A DNA stretch of 64,000 nucleotides from Chloroflexota bacterium (GTDB taxonomy: Bacteria; Chloroflexota; Dehalococcoidia; UBA1151; TMED-70), in the NCBI GenBank assembly GCA_002721875.1, contig PBLU01000012.1:1-64000 (forward strand), given 5' to 3'. Below the pieces are notes generated by a model that saw only the letters and a list, made by a program, of their open reading frames with translations, had not been told where the DNA came from and ran no database searches. Of the stretch, positions 9,029-18,026 are shown piece after piece. Position 1 is the first letter of the stretch; each line of letters begins with the position of its first letter. Position numbers and translations under genes: made by a program.

Positions 9029-10155
9029 CAGCTTTTTATAATTTCTACTTTACTAAATTTTTCACTAAGTACACTCGAAGCTTCAATTCCCAATATATCT
9101 TCTAAAATTGTGGAGTATAAACATCTAAAATCAGTATTATATTTTATATCTCCTTCAAGTTGAGCAGATGGATCAAGATTAGGATACTCTCCATAGAGAC
9201 CACCTTTGACAGATTTTCCAAGAAGAAAAGCTACTCCTCCTGAACCATGATCTGTACCTGTACCATTATCTGCTACTCTTCTACCAAATTCTGAAAAAAT
9301 CCATATGATAGTTTCTTCTTCTAATGACTGTTCTTTCAAATCTTTTTGAAAGCAATCTATTGCTGTTGATAGTTGTTGCCATAATAAAGAATGATTTTTC
9401 AATTCATCAGTATGTGTATCAAAACTTCCATGTTGAGCATAAAAGATTCTTGTTCCAAGTCTTGCACTTGCAACTTGTGCTATTCCTTTAAGAGATTGTG
9501 CAATTGGATTATCTTCAGGGTACTCTACATTAGATTTATAACTTCTTGGCGCTTCTGCTAATAAGTCTGCACCGTCTAGAGCTCCTCTTCCTGTTTGCAA
9601 TAATCTTAGGGAAGGCATTCCTTCTAGATTCATGGGTTGATAAATTCTATCAACAGTATCTAGTAAAATCTCTCTATTTTGAGACCCTGAAACACCTGTA
9701 AATAAACCATAAGATTCAAGTGCTCCCACAGATGCCACTGATACACCTGGACATGCTAAAGCTCTTGGTAGACCTTTACCAAAATTTACTGCTGTTATTG
9801 GATTTTTACCTTCTGGATCTATATTTTTTACTGTCTTCCCAAGCCATCCAATAGAACTGCTTTCAAAGGGTTCCGCTGTATGCCATATATCCATTGATCT
9901 AAAATGTGACCTGTTAGGTTCTGGATAACCGATACCCATCATAACTGCTAAATTCTTTTCATCAAAATGCTTCTTGAAAATATCCATATTGGAATTAAAT
10001 GCCACATTGTTATCTATAGGAATAATTGAATCATCTTTCAGCCCCATATTAGGTCTGTAATCATAATATAATCCAGATTCGTAGGGCACTATAGTATTCA
10101 GATAGTCATTACCTCCACTCAATTGGATTACAACTAAATTCTTTTCTTTAATCAT
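9028..10155 (-). CDS. DUF1501 family protein
   Basis: 375-residue protein of the DUF1501 family, a group related to the alkaline phosphatase/sulfatase superfamily. Visible family features are the N-terminal VVIQLSGGNDYLNTIVPY, RSHFRSMDIW, THTDELK and the C-terminal SEFGRRVADNGTGTDHG block with its conserved His and Asp residues. Many homologues carry a Tat signal; this one starts directly with the core strand and lacks any export signal, so it looks cytoplasmic. It is paired with DUF1800 as in many bacteria. The biochemical role of the pair is not known. AGGAG precedes the ATG at 10155. Confidence 0.85.
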   Translation of the reverse strand: MIKEKNLVVIQLSGGNDYLNTIVPYESGLYYDYRPNMGLKDDSIIPIDNNVAFNSNMDIFKKHFDEKNLAVMMGIGYPEPNRSHFRSMDIWHTAEPFESSSIGWLGKTVKNIDPEGKNPITAVNFGKGLPRALACPGVSVASVGALESYGLFTGVSGSQNREILLDTVDRIYQPMNLEGMPSLRLLQTGRGALDGADLLAEAPRSYKSNVEYPEDNPIAQSLKGIAQVASARLGTRIFYAQHGSFDTHTDELKNHSLLWQQLSTAIDCFQKDLKEQSLEEETIIWIFSEFGRRVADNGTGTDHGSGGVAFLLGKSVKGGLYGEYPNLDPSAQLEGDIKYNTDFRCLYSTILEDILGIEASSVLSEKFSKVEIIKS

Positions 10156-10164
10156 TTATTCTCC

Positions 10165-11532
10165 TTAGCAATATTGAAAATCAGGAGTAGACACAATAAT
10201 TTTTAATACATCCATTATTTTGTCTTCATCATTTTCATATTTATTAATCCTTAAGTGCTCACTAATAATCTTTTGAGATCTATCACTGATTTGTATATAT
10301 CCAAGAGAATCTAGGCATAAATTTATAAATTCTTCATCATCTTTGGAGTCTTTCGACTTTATTATTTCAAGAAGTCTTTTAACACCTTTTGAACTAGTAT
10401 TAGATATCTCTTCAGATGCATAATTAATTCTCTCTATGAGCGAGCCACTATCTATCCATTCTTCTCCCTCATGCCATCCTTCAACACTAGGAGGATTGAG
10501 TAAGAATTGACCCATTAAGTTTGTATTTGAAGCTAATTCAGCTGAGTCTAACTCAGGTATTTCAAACCTATCTACTACTCTTGTAATTCCAAAAACTAAA
10601 TCTGAAGGGCTTTTAACTTTCTTAAACATTATTTCTTTAGATTTGAAATGATCTGATTTAAACATGTACTCCAAAACTTTTTTAATATTTCCATCAGTGT
10701 CTAAATAGACTTGAGAAAGTTTATTTATTTCAGCCCAATTTTCTTCTTCAGAAACAAAAAATAAATAAAGCCTCATACAAATAAATTTAGCTGTTGATGG
10801 ATGCTTTGAAACCATTTCTACTATGTGTTCACCATTAAAATTACCTTTTTCACCAAGGAATTCTTTTTCTGAGTCATCATGATCATTTTCATTAAAATTA
10901 AATTCCATTGGAAAAGGTCCTAAGAAAAAAGGTGGTGGAGTAGGTTTAGAAGCCCAGCCTGTAAAAGCTCTAGCTGCAGACTTAACATCATCTTCTGTAT
11001 ATACTCCCTCTCCATTCTCATCTATACCCATTGAAAATAATTCAAGTAATTCTCTGCCATAGTTTTCATTAGGAGCTTCTTTATGACTATTTTGATTATC
11101 TAGCCAATACATCATTCCAGGATCCTGAGAAATTTTGAGTAATAAGGTATTAAAATTACCTAGACCATATTTTCTAAATAAATCAATTTCTTCAAGCATT
11201 GCCAGCCCATGATCTAACTTAATACCACCAACTGCTAATAGACCATGCCAAAATAGAGCAATTTTTTCTTCGAGTTGCTTTTTCGATTTTGCTAGTCTCC
11301 AAGTCCACTGTGGATCAGCATGCCTAGCTGTACGAGCTTCAACTGAAGCTATAAAGTATCTCTCTAAAAGATCTTGGTCATGGGGTAAATTAAAGGATGG
11401 TTCTAATAATTGATCTACGATATCATCATATTCTTGAAGAGATAATTCTTCTATCTGATCAAAATTACATCCAAATCCAGCTCTTCTCATGAGATGAGCT
11501 ATTAAACTTTTCTTCTCAATATTTGTAATCAT
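10165..11532 (-). CDS. DUF1800 family protein
   Basis: 455-residue protein matching DUF1800. It has the LMRRAGFG opening, WTWRLAKSKKQLEEKIALFWHG, NYGRELLELFSMGIDENG and ARAFTGW blocks, and a C-terminal LLNPPSVEGWHEGEEW. No signal peptide is seen. It is the first gene of a three-gene unit with DUF1501 and an NHL protein. Function unknown for the family. A TATTAT box ends 8 bases before the ATG and no Shine-Dalgarno sequence is visible, so the mRNA may be leaderless. Confidence 0.85.
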   Translation of the reverse strand: MITNIEKKSLIAHLMRRAGFGCNFDQIEELSLQEYDDIVDQLLEPSFNLPHDQDLLERYFIASVEARTARHADPQWTWRLAKSKKQLEEKIALFWHGLLAVGGIKLDHGLAMLEEIDLFRKYGLGNFNTLLLKISQDPGMMYWLDNQNSHKEAPNENYGRELLELFSMGIDENGEGVYTEDDVKSAARAFTGWASKPTPPPFFLGPFPMEFNFNENDHDDSEKEFLGEKGNFNGEHIVEMVSKHPSTAKFICMRLYLFFVSEEENWAEINKLSQVYLDTDGNIKKVLEYMFKSDHFKSKEIMFKKVKSPSDLVFGITRVVDRFEIPELDSAELASNTNLMGQFLLNPPSVEGWHEGEEWIDSGSLIERINYASEEISNTSSKGVKRLLEIIKSKDSKDDEEFINLCLDSLGYIQISDRSQKIISEHLRINKYENDEDKIMDVLKIIVSTPDFQYC

Positions 11533-11590
11533 TATTATCGATAATATATATAATTATTTTTATTTATTCAAACCTAAAAGTTTTCTTAAG

Positions 11591-11665
11591 TGGTGCCTAG
11601 GGACAGATTCGAACTGTCGACACCTGCGTTTTCAGCGCAGTGCTCTACCCCTGAGCTACCCAGGC
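11591..11665 (-). tRNA. tRNA-Phe (anticodon GAA)
   Basis: Minus-strand cloverleaf. Acceptor GCCTGGG pairs with CCTAGGC, the anticodon loop is CTGAAAA, the T-arm contains GTTCGAATC and CCA is encoded at 11591-11593. Confidence 0.96.
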
Positions 11666-11767
11666 ATCTAATAAAAAAACCTATCATTAATTTTTAACAA
11701 AAAAATTCTATAATGAATGACAAAAAACGTGTAATTTGAACTATTTTTTCATTATTATTTATATATT

Positions 11768-12661
11768 ATGCCAGTTATTTGTATTTCATCATCAGAGAAA
11801 GATAGTGGTAAAACAGCTATTTTATCTGGAATAGTCCAAGAGTCCTTGAACAGAGGGATAAAAACCTATGTGGGTGAACTAGAAAATAATGAGATAGTTG
11901 ATCATAAAAAGATCAATCAATTATTAGAACTAGACAACAGAAACTCTTTGAAAAACTCAGAACTTATATTTGTTGAAATAAATCAAATGGAGTTTTCAAA
12001 ACAAAAAATAATACTGGATAAATTTGATGCTAAAGTTATTTTTATTGAGAGAGATTCAGCTGATATTAATAGTATTGAGAAGTTTTTTTCAGAAAGATTA
12101 GTTGGGTTTATTATTAATGGTGTTTTGAAGTACAAAAAAAATGTAATCGAATCTCTTCATAATCAAAAGGTTATTGCAATATTAGAGGAACAAAGATTTT
12201 TCATGACTAAGACAGCTCAAGACCTAAGAGATGTGTTAAGTACTAAAAAGGTTTTAGGAGAAGAAAGTTTAAATAAAATCATTGAAAATTATTTAATTGG
12301 TGGTTTTGTTTTAGATTGGGGACCAGAATATTTTTCAACTAGAAAAAACGTAGCTTTAGTCGTCAGAGGAGATAGACCTGATGTTCAGCTATCCGCTCTT
12401 CAGTCAGGTACACTTAATGTTCTTATTGCTACTAGTGGTATAAGTCCTGTTGAGTATATTATTTATGAAGCAAAAAAATTAAGTATTCCAGTTTTAATTG
12501 TTGATGAAAATACAGAAGAAGCAATTTCTAAACTTTCTGATTCTTTTGAGATAAATGATTTTGACCATAATGAAAAGGTCATGTATTCCAATAGAATCTT
12601 AAATGATAATTTAAATTTCGATAAATTATTTGATATTTTTTCAACACCCATCACAAAGTAA
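11768..12661 (+). CDS. DRTGG-domain protein with dethiobiotin-synthetase-like ATPase domain
   Basis: 297 residues in two parts. The first 100 or so form a P-loop domain of the AAA_26/BioD-like kind, with SSSEKDSGKTA near the N-terminus. The second half (from about residue 165, VLGEESLNKII, through WGPEYF and the VVRGDRPDVQLSAL block) is a DRTGG domain, as found between the domains of long phosphotransacetylases. The catalytic Pta domain itself is absent, so it may act as a nucleotide-sensing regulator. It lies 6 bases before pcrA and probably shares its transcript. No Shine-Dalgarno sequence is seen. Domain call good, role unknown. Confidence 0.75.
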   Translation: MPVICISSSEKDSGKTAILSGIVQESLNRGIKTYVGELENNEIVDHKKINQLLELDNRNSLKNSELIFVEINQMEFSKQKIILDKFDAKVIFIERDSADINSIEKFFSERLVGFIINGVLKYKKNVIESLHNQKVIAILEEQRFFMTKTAQDLRDVLSTKKVLGEESLNKIIENYLIGGFVLDWGPEYFSTRKNVALVVRGDRPDVQLSALQSGTLNVLIATSGISPVEYIIYEAKKLSIPVLIVDENTEEAISKLSDSFEINDFDHNEKVMYSNRILNDNLNFDKLFDIFSTPITK

Positions 12662-12667
12662 TTTCGG

Positions 12668-14920
12668 ATGGATTCACTAAATACACAAATTCTTGAAGGA
12701 TTATCTGATAATCAAATAAAAGCTGTTACTCATGAGTTGAAACCTCTACTTGTTATAGCAGGTCCAGGTTCAGGCAAAACAAGAGTTATGGCTCATAGGA
12801 TACCTTGGATAGTTAATAATTTTCAAATTAATCCTAGTCAGATACTTGCTGTTACATTCACAAATAAATCTGCAAAAGAATTGATGGAGAGAGCAAATCA
12901 ATTTCTACCAAATCATAGAACTCCATTAGTAAAAACTTTTCATGGTTTTTCTTCTTATTTTTTGAGAAGAGAAGGCTTTTTTATAGGATTAGATCAATCA
13001 TTTTCAATATACGATGATGCTGATCAACTGAGAATATTAAAAAATATTTTTGATGAATTAGATATAAATCCTAGAAAAATAAATCCAAAAGCAATTTCGT
13101 CAGAAATATCTAAGGCTAAAAATCAAGGCTTTACTCCTGAGAATTTCAAAAATAAAAGTTCTTCATATTTTGATGAAATTGTTTCAAGAGTTTTTATTAG
13201 ATATCAAGAAATTATTGATCAATCAAATGCCTGCGATTTTGATGATTTATTGATGAAAACCAAAACTATTCTTTTAGAAAATAAAGATATTAGAGAAAAA
13301 TGGTCTGATAGGTACAAACAAGTAATAATTGATGAATTTCAAGACACAAATCCTTTACAATTTGATATTTCAAACTTGCTAACAAATAATCAAAAATCTA
13401 TTTCAGTTGTTGGAGACCCAGATCAATCAATTTATTCATGGAGACATGCTGTACCTACTAATTTATTGGAATTTCAAAAACAATATAAAGAATGCTTAGT
13501 GGTAAATTTAGATGAAAGCTATAGATCTACTCAACAAATTCTTGATGCAGCTGATTCTATAATTTCAAATAATTCAAATAGATTTGAAAGAAAATTATGG
13601 ACTAAAAAAAAGAATGGAAGTTTAATTAATTTTGATTTTTATAATGATGAAGAAGAAGAAGCTATATCAGTTTCTTCAAAAATCCAAAGGCAGATTGAAA
13701 AAGGTAAATCTCCAAATGAAATAGCTATTATATATAGAGTGAATGCTCAAAGTAGAGTTTTTGAAGTAGGATTGAATTCATTAGGTCTAAAATACAGATT
13801 GGTTGGTGGAGTTAGGTTCTATGATAGAAGAGAAATTAAGGATATTCTTGCTTACTGCAAAATGCTTCTTAACCCAGATGATGATAACGCCTTTGAAAGA
13901 GTAGTTAATTGTCCTCCTAGAGGAATAGGTAATAAAACTATTCAAATATTAAGAAATTCAAAATTTCAAGAAAATCTTAGCTTCATAAATTACATAAAAA
14001 AATACATTAATAATGATGATTTTTCTTTGTTACCTAAACGGGCAACTTTAGCATTGAAAGAATTCCTAATTATTTACGAAAAACTTTTGAAGCAAATTGA
14101 AATCCAAGAACCTTTTGAATTAATTAATTCAATAATTGCGCTTACATCTTATGACGATTATCTTAGAAATGATGAAGATAGTTCAGAGAGACTAGAGAAC
14201 ATAAATGAATTAAGATCTTCAGCAGAAGAATTTTCAGTAGGATCAGATAAAAATCCAAAAGATTCCCTAATAGAATTTATTGAAACCTCTTCACTTAATA
14301 CTAATTTAGATAATATAAATGAGTCTTTTGAAGCAGTTACCTTAATAACTCTTCATCAGGCAAAAGGCCTAGAATACGAAAATGTTTTTATTGTTGGAAT
14401 GGAGGAAGGTTTATTACCTCACTCTCGCTCTTTAGAATCTGATGACGAAGTAGAAGAAGAAAGAAGACTCTGTTATGTAGGAATAACGAGAGCTAAACGT
14501 GAGCTTTTTCTTTCTTCCTCTAGCAGAAGAAGATTTCAAGGAATATATGGAAATGCAATTAAGTCTAGATTTATAGATGAAATCCCAAAAAATGTTATGT
14601 CAAGAAAAAATTCAAAATCTTTTTTACATGACAAAACACATTGGAAAAGTAGTTATATTTCTCAAAAAACTTTTGATAAAGAGGATGTTAATAATTCTAT
14701 TAATCAAATTGAAGTTAATATTAATGAGGGAGATAAAGTTTCTCATAAAAGTTTCGGAGAAGGTATTTTACTTTCATATAAATCCCTTCAAATGGATGTA
14801 GAGTTAACTGTAAAATTTCAAGAACCTATAGGCATTAAGAAAATTATGAAGAACAAATCACCAATAGAAATTACTGAATCATCTCAAGAATCTTCTCCTG
14901 AGGATTATTATGGAATCTAA
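12668..14920 (+). CDS. pcrA: ATP-dependent DNA helicase, UvrD/PcrA type
   Basis: 750-residue superfamily 1A 3'-5' helicase acting in repair and in clearing replication blocks. Motifs in order: I (AGPGSGKTRV, near residue 32), Ia, II (IIDEFQDTN), III (VVGDPDQSIYSWR), IV (DESYRST), V (LHQAKGLEYENVF) and VI (RRLCYVGITRAKREL). The last 60 residues (EGDKVSHKSFGEGILL and following) match the Tudor-like tail of PcrA that contacts RNA polymerase. Length is typical. The next gene starts inside its last codons (11-base overlap), so expression is coupled. Confidence 0.94.
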   Translation: MDSLNTQILEGLSDNQIKAVTHELKPLLVIAGPGSGKTRVMAHRIPWIVNNFQINPSQILAVTFTNKSAKELMERANQFLPNHRTPLVKTFHGFSSYFLRREGFFIGLDQSFSIYDDADQLRILKNIFDELDINPRKINPKAISSEISKAKNQGFTPENFKNKSSSYFDEIVSRVFIRYQEIIDQSNACDFDDLLMKTKTILLENKDIREKWSDRYKQVIIDEFQDTNPLQFDISNLLTNNQKSISVVGDPDQSIYSWRHAVPTNLLEFQKQYKECLVVNLDESYRSTQQILDAADSIISNNSNRFERKLWTKKKNGSLINFDFYNDEEEEAISVSSKIQRQIEKGKSPNEIAIIYRVNAQSRVFEVGLNSLGLKYRLVGGVRFYDRREIKDILAYCKMLLNPDDDNAFERVVNCPPRGIGNKTIQILRNSKFQENLSFINYIKKYINNDDFSLLPKRATLALKEFLIIYEKLLKQIEIQEPFELINSIIALTSYDDYLRNDEDSSERLENINELRSSAEEFSVGSDKNPKDSLIEFIETSSLNTNLDNINESFEAVTLITLHQAKGLEYENVFIVGMEEGLLPHSRSLESDDEVEEERRLCYVGITRAKRELFLSSSSRRRFQGIYGNAIKSRFIDEIPKNVMSRKNSKSFLHDKTHWKSSYISQKTFDKEDVNNSINQIEVNINEGDKVSHKSFGEGILLSYKSLQMDVELTVKFQEPIGIKKIMKNKSPIEITESSQESSPEDYYGI

Positions 14921-15296
14921 TGAAATTAGAAGAATTAAATTCCTTATTTACCTTTCAATAATTTCAAGTTTTATTGCAGGATTTATTTTATTGTTTATAA
15001 GTTTTGATGATAATAAATCTCTTATTGAGATCCATTCATCAAGTGTAATTTTCCCATTATTTGTTCCTTTTCTAATAGGACTTGTTTGTTTATATTCTAG
15101 TAGAAGAAAAAATGTCTCTTTAGTTTATTTACCTATAACTCTATTGATTGGATCAATTTTATTATTCTATTTTCAAATAGGAATGTTTGGGTTAGTGGGA
15201 AATTATGCTTTTATTTATTTGTTTAGTGCTACTTTACTATTGTCTTCATCAGTTAGTTCTTTTATATTTGTTTTCAGAAAAAGAAAGAAAAAATAA
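14910..15296 (+). CDS. Small four-helix membrane protein, unknown
   Basis: 128 residues that I do not recognise. Four hydrophobic helices are clear: about 10-30, 45-63, 72-92 and 98-120, with a basic C-terminal end (FRKRKKK) that should sit in the cytoplasm. There are no conserved catalytic motifs or cysteines. It starts 11 bases inside pcrA and its stop TAA overlaps the ATG of the hot-dog gene by one base, so it is firmly in the operon. A role in holding or feeding the following lipid-type enzymes is possible, but only by position. Confidence 0.7.
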   Translation: MESNEIRRIKFLIYLSIISSFIAGFILLFISFDDNKSLIEIHSSSVIFPLFVPFLIGLVCLYSSRRKNVSLVYLPITLLIGSILLFYFQIGMFGLVGNYAFIYLFSATLLLSSSVSSFIFVFRKRKKK

Positions 15297-15772
15297 TGTC
15301 ATCAGGTGAGATAATAACAACTGAAATGAAAAGTTTTATTGGCTTGGAAACAAAGCCAAAAACCTATTTAGTCGAAAAGCATTCTGTTGAAAGATTTGCT
15401 GAAGCAATTGAAGATGAAAACCCTTTATATTTAGATAAAAAATATGCTAATAGAATTAAGGGAGGTTTGATCACACCTCCTACTTATGTAAGATTATTCA
15501 AGGCAAATAAACTCGAAAAAAAATTTCCAGAACCTTTTTCAAATCTAGTAGATGGAGGCTCATCATATAGCTTCTATAAAAATATTTACGTAGGAGATGA
15601 AATAACTGTAATTTCAAAATTAAAAGATTTATTTCTAAAGACTGGTACAATGGGTGAAATGTTATTTAAAGTGACATTAATTTCATATGTGAATCAAAAA
15701 AAGGAACTAGTTTCTACTCAAGAAATTGTAACTATAACTTACGGCAAAGGAGAAAAAACCTTTTTAGGATAA
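15296..15772 (+). CDS. MaoC-like dehydratase, N-terminal (FAS1-like) hot-dog type
   Basis: 158-residue single hot-dog protein of the FAS1-like dehydratase group (N-terminal half of MaoC-type (R)-hydratases). It shows the opening EMKSFIGLETKP, the conserved AIEDENPLYLD and the GGLITPPTYV block. In actinobacterial and Chloroflexota pairs such a protein pairs with a catalytic MaoC subunit to hydrate trans-2-enoyl-CoA. The catalytic Asp/His of MaoC is not obvious here, so it is probably the non-catalytic or substrate-binding partner. It overlaps the preceding gene by one base; the partner follows after 2 bases. Confidence 0.82.
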   Translation: MSSGEIITTEMKSFIGLETKPKTYLVEKHSVERFAEAIEDENPLYLDKKYANRIKGGLITPPTYVRLFKANKLEKKFPEPFSNLVDGGSSYSFYKNIYVGDEITVISKLKDLFLKTGTMGEMLFKVTLISYVNQKKELVSTQEIVTITYGKGEKTFLG

Positions 15773-15774
15773 CT

Positions 15775-16209
15775 ATGAATTATCAAAATTATTATGAAGA
15801 TATAAACGTAGGTGATATTATTGGACCTACTATTAAGAATATTGATAGAAAACAACTAGTAATGTATGCAGGAGCATCTTTGGATTTTAATGAATTCCAT
15901 TATGATGATGATGTAGCAAAAAAAGCTGGGCACAAAGGAATTATAATTCATGGTGCATTAAAGAGTGCTTGGTTGGCTAAATTAGTAGTAGATTTTATTG
16001 GTGAAAAAGGTAATCTAAAGAAATTCAATGTTTCATATAGAGGTGTAGATTTTCCATACGAAAACTTAAAACTTTATGGAAAAGTTATAAAAAAACAAAT
16101 TATAAATTCAGTAGGTAATTTAGAATTAGAGGTTTTTTTGGAGAATGAAGACGGTATAGTTACAACTCCATGCTTTGCTGAAATTGAATTACCACTGAAA
16201 AATAAATAA
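15775..16209 (+). CDS. MaoC-type (R)-specific enoyl-CoA hydratase subunit
   Basis: 144-residue hot-dog protein with the hydratase-2 catalytic block: D37, F, N, then H42 (ASLDFNEFHYDD), followed by KGIIIHGALKSAW. These Asp and His residues are the catalytic pair in MaoC/hydratase 2. It probably forms a heterodimer with the preceding subunit, since the two genes are 2 bases apart. The double-SDR gene follows 20 bases downstream, which suggests successive hydration and dehydrogenation of the same acyl-CoA. The exact substrate is not known. Confidence 0.85.
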   Translation: MNYQNYYEDINVGDIIGPTIKNIDRKQLVMYAGASLDFNEFHYDDDVAKKAGHKGIIIHGALKSAWLAKLVVDFIGEKGNLKKFNVSYRGVDFPYENLKLYGKVIKKQIINSVGNLELEVFLENEDGIVTTPCFAEIELPLKNK

Positions 16210-16229
16210 AAAAGAAATGGAGATTTAAA

Positions 16230-18026
16230 ATGTCTGATATTTTATCTGGTAAAGTTGCTATAGTTACAGGTTCTGGTCAAGGAATTGGAAGAGCGGTTGC
16301 TGAAGATTTGGCAGCACATGGTGCAAAAATTCTTGTTGTCGATCCTGGTCTTTCTCTAGATGGGAACGTAGAGAATGCTTCATTAGCAGATGAAGTTGTA
16401 GAAGGAATCAAAAAAGCTGGAGGAGAAGCAAAGTCATCTAAATTATCTGTTGCTTCTTTTGAAGCTGGGGAAGAAATAGTTAATGATGCTTTAGATTCTT
16501 TTGGAAGATTGGATATTGTAGTTACTGTAGCAGGTATCCTAAGAGATAGAATGATATTTAATATGACTGAAGACGAATGGCATGATGTAATAGATGTTCA
16601 TCTTACTGGTACATTCTCCGTTGTTAGGCATGCTGCTCCTATTTTTAGATCTCAAAAATCTGGAAGAATTATAACCTTTTCTTCAGGCTCAGGACTTTTT
16701 GGTAATCCGGGGCAATCAAATTATGGTGCAGCAAAATCTGGAATAGCTGGTTTCACTAAAGTTGTTGGCAAAGATTTAGGTAAATATGGAGTTACTGCTA
16801 ATAGTATTGCACCAAGTGCAGATACTAGGATGACTGCTTCAGTTCCTGAAGAATTCAAAACATTAAAAAATAATCCATACAAAGAATCTAGGGATCCGAG
16901 AGATATTGCACCATTTGTAACTTATTTGGCTAGTGATTATTCAGCTCCAATTAATTCACAAATCTTTCATGTTTCAGGTGGAACCATTAATCATTTGCAA
17001 GAATTAAGAAGAAAGGTGACTTTATTCAACCCAATAAATAAAGGAAGGTTTACACAAGATAATCTTGAGTCTGAAGGAAGAGGGCTTCTTTTTGGTTTTG
17101 GCGAAAAGAATAATGAATCCGCTAAACCATTAGATGGTCAAGTAGCGGTTGTTACTGGGTCAGGTAGAGGTATAGGTAGAGGAATTGCTTTAGAATTAGC
17201 AAGATTAGGAGCAAATATTGTTGTTAATGATGTTGGTGCAAGTCTTGATGGAACTGGTAATGATAAAGGGCCTGCTCAAAGTGTCGTAGAAGAAATTTCT
17301 GAGCTTGGTGGTAAAGCAGTTGCTTCAACAAGTTCCGTTGCTTCGGTTGCAGGAGGAAAAGCAATTATTGATAAAGCAATTGAAGAATTTGGAAGATTAG
17401 ATATCGTAATAACTCCAGCAGGTATATTGAGAGACAGAATGATATTTAACATGACCAAAGAAGAATGGCAAGATGTTATAGACGTACACTTAACTGGAAC
17501 TTTTTCTGTTGTTGCTCCGGCATCAAAGATCTTTAGGGAACAAAAATCAGGAAGAATTATAACCTTCTCAAGTGTTTCAGGTTTGATAGGATATAGTGGG
17601 CAATCAAATTATGGAGCAGCTAAAGATGGTATTGCAGGATTTACAAGAGTTGTTGCCAAAGAACTTGGTAAGTATGGAGTAACTGCAAATGCAATATCTC
17701 CTGGAGCTAATACTAGAATGACTCAATCAATTCCTGATTCTACTAGAGCTATGAGAACAGGAGCATTCAAACCAGCTGAAGAAGACCACTTCATTTATGA
17801 CCCAGAAGATGTAGCGCCTATTGTGGCTTGGTTATGTACAGATGCAGCTGGCCACATAAATGGAGAGATTGTTCACGCAGTAGGAAATAGAATAAGTCTT
17901 TTTAACAAGTATGAGACAAGAAGATCCCTAACTAAAGCTGGAAGATGGACTGTAGAAGAGTTAGCAAACGCTGTCCCAGAAACTTTTGGGCCAGAGCTAA
18001 TTAATCCTGCTCCTCCTCAAGAGTAG
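16230..18026 (+). CDS. Tandem short-chain dehydrogenase (two fused SDR domains)
   Basis: 598 residues made of two complete SDR domains. Domain 1 (about 5-255) has TGSGQGIG at 13-20, catalytic serines at 151-154, and Y165/K169 in NYGAAKSG. Domain 2 (about 301-560) has TGSGRGIG at 309-316, serines 447-450, and Y461/K465. Both keep the active-site triad, and both lack the second Asn of the usual NNAG (VAG and PAG). The VVNDVGASLDG segment in domain 2 is typical of the (3R)-hydroxyacyl-CoA dehydrogenase part of MFE-2. GGAG precedes the ATG. Together with the two hot-dog genes it resembles yeast Fox2 split into subunits; substrate inferred only. Confidence 0.88.
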   Translation: MSDILSGKVAIVTGSGQGIGRAVAEDLAAHGAKILVVDPGLSLDGNVENASLADEVVEGIKKAGGEAKSSKLSVASFEAGEEIVNDALDSFGRLDIVVTVAGILRDRMIFNMTEDEWHDVIDVHLTGTFSVVRHAAPIFRSQKSGRIITFSSGSGLFGNPGQSNYGAAKSGIAGFTKVVGKDLGKYGVTANSIAPSADTRMTASVPEEFKTLKNNPYKESRDPRDIAPFVTYLASDYSAPINSQIFHVSGGTINHLQELRRKVTLFNPINKGRFTQDNLESEGRGLLFGFGEKNNESAKPLDGQVAVVTGSGRGIGRGIALELARLGANIVVNDVGASLDGTGNDKGPAQSVVEEISELGGKAVASTSSVASVAGGKAIIDKAIEEFGRLDIVITPAGILRDRMIFNMTKEEWQDVIDVHLTGTFSVVAPASKIFREQKSGRIITFSSVSGLIGYSGQSNYGAAKDGIAGFTRVVAKELGKYGVTANAISPGANTRMTQSIPDSTRAMRTGAFKPAEEDHFIYDPEDVAPIVAWLCTDAAGHINGEIVHAVGNRISLFNKYETRRSLTKAGRWTVEELANAVPETFGPELINPAPPQE

